Positions 7,430 through 8,932 of a stretch of 8,932 bases of DNA are shown here, piece by piece (position 1 is the first letter of the stretch; each line of letters begins with the position of its first letter). Origin of the DNA: an uncultured Collinsella sp. (GTDB lineage: Bacteria > Actinomycetota > Coriobacteriia > Coriobacteriales > Coriobacteriaceae); the NCBI GenBank assembly GCA_958407555.1, contig CATYJC010000071.1:1-8932 (forward strand), given 5' to 3'. Below the pieces are notes generated by a model. The model did no database searches, was not told the origin of the DNA, and saw only the letters and a list, made by a program, of their open reading frames with translations. Both the position numbers and the translations under genes were made by a program.

Positions 7430-7435
7430 AGGAGG
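7430..7435 (+). promoter_or_regulatory. Ribosome binding site AGGAGG
   Basis: A perfect AGGAGG lies 5 nt before ATG 7441 and 11 nt before the in-frame ATG 7447. Both spacings are possible; the first ATG is the conventional choice. Confidence 0.8.
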
Positions 7436-7440
7436 CCCCT

Positions 7441-8472
7441 ATGGCCATGGAATTCAAACGCAAGTTGCCGATCCCCATGGAGATCCGCGAGGAAATGCCG
7501 CTTTCTGCCGAGCTTACCGCCAAAAAGCAGGCATTTGACGCCGAGGTCGCCAAAGTCTTTACCGGCGAGGACGCACGCAAGGTGCTCATCATCGGCCCGT
7601 GCTCTGCCGACCGCGAGGATTCGGTCCTCGAATACATGAACCGACTGGCCAAGACCGCCGAGGAGGTCAAGGACAAGCTCATCATCATTCCGCGCGTCTA
7701 CACCAATAAGCCGCGCACCAAGGGCACCGGTTACAAGGGTCTTCTGCACAACCCCAATCCCGAGGCTCCCGATGACCTGCTCGAGGGCGTCAAGGCAATC
7801 CGCCATATGCACCTGCGCGTTATTGAGGAAACGGGCTTCTTCACCGCCGACGAGATGCTCTATCCCTCCAACTACCAGTACCTCGTCGACTTGCTGAGCT
7901 ATGTTGCCGTGGGCGCACGCTCGGTCGAGAACCAGGAGCATCGCCTGGTGTCGAGCGGCATTTCGGTACCCGTCGGCATGAAGAATCCCACTGCTGGCTC
8001 TACCACCGTTATGCTCAACTCCATTTACGCCGCGCAGGCGCACCAGAGCTTCATCTTCCGCAACTGGGAGGTCGAGTGCGACGGCAATCCGCTCGCGCAC
8101 GCCGTTATGCGTGGCTACATCGGTCTCGATGGGCGCACCTACCCCAATTACCACTACGAGCACCTGGAGCGCCTGGCCGAACGCTACACCGAGCACGCCG
8201 GCTATGCCAATCCCGCAGCGATCATCGACTGCAACCACGACAATTCGGGCAAGCGTCCGCTGGAGCAGTATCGCATTTGCAAGGAAGTGCTCGACAGCTG
8301 CCGCCGCAACGAGTCCATCTCCAAGCTGGCCAAGGGCTTTATGATCGAGTCTTACCTTGAGGACGGCAACCAGCCAGTCGATGGCGGCGTCTTCGGCAAG
8401 TCGATCACCGATCCGTGCCTGGGCTGGGAAAAGACCGACTACCTCATCCACGAGATCGCGGAGCGTATTTAG
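7441..8472 (+). CDS. aroF: 3-deoxy-7-phosphoheptulonate (DAHP) synthase, class I AroF/G/H type
   Basis: This cytoplasmic enzyme joins phosphoenolpyruvate and erythrose 4-phosphate, the first step of the shikimate pathway to aromatic amino acids. The 343-residue length fits the family. The metal and substrate residues are in place: Cys54 in IGPCSA, Lys90-Arg92 in NKPRT, Arg160 in GARSVENQEHR, Lys181 in VGMKNPTAGS, His266 in DCNHDNSGK, Glu303 in MIES and Asp324 in GKSITDPCLGWE. They match Cys61, Lys97, Arg165, Lys186, His268, Glu302 and Asp326 of E. coli AroG. The loop after KPRT reads KGTGYKG, with a small insertion relative to TVGWKG in E. coli. It stands alone with its own promoter, and no other aromatic gene is in view. 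Which amino acid inhibits it cannot be told, so the symbol is by family rather than by isoenzyme. Confidence 0.95.
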   Translation: MAMEFKRKLPIPMEIREEMPLSAELTAKKQAFDAEVAKVFTGEDARKVLIIGPCSADREDSVLEYMNRLAKTAEEVKDKLIIIPRVYTNKPRTKGTGYKGLLHNPNPEAPDDLLEGVKAIRHMHLRVIEETGFFTADEMLYPSNYQYLVDLLSYVAVGARSVENQEHRLVSSGISVPVGMKNPTAGSTTVMLNSIYAAQAHQSFIFRNWEVECDGNPLAHAVMRGYIGLDGRTYPNYHYEHLERLAERYTEHAGYANPAAIIDCNHDNSGKRPLEQYRICKEVLDSCRRNESISKLAKGFMIESYLEDGNQPVDGGVFGKSITDPCLGWEKTDYLIHEIAERI

Positions 8473-8499
8473 TTACGCGGTTTTACCAAACGCCGTAAC
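8472..8499 (+). terminator. Imperfect hairpin at the DAHP synthase stop codon
   Basis: GTTACG (8472-8477) pairs with CGTAAC (8494-8499), then a 3x3 mismatch, then TTT with AAA around TACC. No T-run follows, so it is a weak candidate for termination or 3'-end protection. Confidence 0.3.
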
Positions 8500-8551
8500 G
8501 GCTCGACGCTGCGCGGGCCGCATTTGGACAATCTGACGTTCAACTTCAAGC

Positions 8552-8586
8552 GCGCGACCAGAAGGTCGGCGCCCTTTCGTTTGATG
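8552..8586 (+). terminator. Weak terminator-like hairpin
   Basis: CGACC (8555-8559) and GGTCG (8564-8568) close an AGAA loop. Three more pairs, GCG with CGC (8570-8572), form across a bulged G. CCCTTTCGTTTG follows. It is the better candidate for ending the DAHP synthase transcript, although the T-run is broken. Confidence 0.45.
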
Positions 8587-8591
8587 TGGCA

Positions 8592-8661
8592 GTTAGGGAC
8601 GCTCCTTTTCTGCCGGCAGTTTGGGACACTCCTTGGGTAGCCGTTGGGGACGTCCCCAACG
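8592..8661. repeat. Three tandem GTTNGGGAC repeats ending in a 20-bp perfect palindrome
   Basis: Unit 1, GTTAGGGACGCTCCTT, starts at 8592. Unit 2, GTTTGGGACACTCCTT, starts at 8619. Unit 3, GTTGGGGACGTCCCC, starts at 8643. The last unit forms the perfect palindrome CGTTGGGGACGTCCCCAACG (8642-8661). Units 1 and 2 are each preceded by GGCA. No reading frame of gene size covers the area. It looks like a REP-type or palindromic intergenic repeat. Confidence 0.6.
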
Positions 8662-8682
8662 ACTATCTGGGCAAACGTCCAA

Positions 8683-8717
8683 ACCGCCGTAAGGGAGTTG
8701 CCTTCCCTCGCGGCGGT
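8683..8717. terminator. Hairpin 1 of a matching pair, terminator-like
   Basis: ACCGCCG (8683-8689) pairs with CGGCGGT (8711-8717). After a 2x2 internal loop AGGGA (8692-8696) pairs with TCCCT (8704-8708) around a 7-nt loop. On the minus strand it is followed by only TTT. It shares AAACCGCCG and CGCGGCGGTC with the hairpin at 8882-8918. Confidence 0.55.
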
Positions 8718-8733
8718 CTTCTAGCAGAAAAAC

Positions 8734-8854
8734 CAAGTGAGTAGGCTTTTTGCAGGAGTCTAAGCACACCCTAAAACGCCACGGCTCTGACCTGCGGTTT
8801 TATTGAGCATTTGTCGCGATGTGCTCGGCAGGTTCAAAAAAGTCTACTCACTTG
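8734..8854. repeat. 121-bp element bounded by 18-bp inverted repeats
   Basis: The left arm CAAGTGAGTAGGCTTTTT (8734-8751) is matched by the complement of the right arm AAAAAGTCTACTCACTTG (8837-8854), with one mismatch. In + strand RNA that mismatch is a G-U pair. Inside are two smaller stems, AAAAC/GTTTT (8773-8777 with 8797-8801) and GAGCA/TGCTC (8805-8809 with 8822-8826). The whole could fold as a closed three-way junction. It has no gene-sized reading frame and no clear target-site duplication. It could be a MITE-like repeat or a structured RNA. Confidence 0.6.
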
Positions 8855-8875
8855 TATCTGAGACGCACCAGATTG

Positions 8876-8918
8876 GCAAAAACCGCCGCGAAAGGGCCCC
8901 TGGTCCCTTCGCGGCGGT
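8876..8918 (-). terminator. Strong minus-strand intrinsic terminator, hairpin 2 of the pair
   Basis: ACCGCCGCGAA (8882-8892) pairs perfectly with TTCGCGGCGGT (8908-8918). GGG/CCC continues the stem after one bulged A, around the loop CCCCTGGT. The + strand A-run 8878-8882 becomes TTTTT after the stem on the minus strand. It implies that the next gene, beyond the window, reads toward this point on the minus strand. Confidence 0.8.
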
Positions 8919-8932
8919 CATACGCCTCTGAT

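Noticed and set aside
7387..7440. A T-box or trp-type attenuator ahead of DAHP synthase
   Set aside because: The leader is only about 47 nt, with no terminator stem, leader peptide or T-box sequence.
7420..8451. A 343-codon open frame on the minus strand opposite DAHP synthase
   Set aside because: The + strand frame has all catalytic residues of DAHP synthase, with promoter and ribosome site; the antisense frame has none.

Overview
The window is GC-rich bacterial DNA, densely coded, with AGGAGG-type ribosome binding sites and a PTS sugar operon. Gene content, base composition and the intergenic repeats suggest a gut Coriobacteriia (Collinsella-like) genome. That assignment is an inference from style; the window holds no taxonomic marker.

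Layout. Positions 2-301 (+) are the 3' end of an ABC exporter ATPase. It converges on the minus-strand operon at a shared bidirectional terminator (321-364). The operon reads right to left from about 5018: PTS EIIB (4915-4586), EIIC (4574-3261), EIIA (3170-2841), a GH1 6-phospho-beta-glucosidase (2758-1220), an HPr phosphocarrier (1141-869) and a small four-helix membrane protein of unknown function (837-388). Divergent from it is a 662-residue PRD-domain transcriptional regulator (5262-7250, +). A class I DAHP synthase (7441-8472, +) follows with its own clear sigma-70-type promoter. The last 460 bp are non-coding and full of repeats and hairpins.

How it works together. EIIB, EIIC and EIIA of the lactose/cellobiose family import and phosphorylate a beta-glucoside, probably cellobiose or a related disaccharide. 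The GH1 enzyme then hydrolyses the 6-phospho-disaccharide, and the HPr in the same operon can supply phosphate to EIIA. The order IIB-IIC-IIA-hydrolase beside a LicR-type regulator resembles the Bacillus lic operon, but the hydrolase is GH1 rather than GH4. The regulator has two HTH domains, two PRDs, an EIIB-like and an EIIA-like domain. It probably activates the operon through three operator-like 19-bp repeats spaced exactly 28 bp apart (5063-5137), just upstream of a -10 box that lacks a recognisable -35.

Most notable points: the 28-bp operator array; a Ser where the EIIC family normally has the conserved GIHG histidine; a switch-like pair of alternative stems between the EIIC and EIIA genes; and a 121-bp inverted-repeat element flanked by two near-identical hairpins after the DAHP synthase gene. 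No wholly new multi-gene system is evident; the genes are recognisable apart from the small membrane protein.
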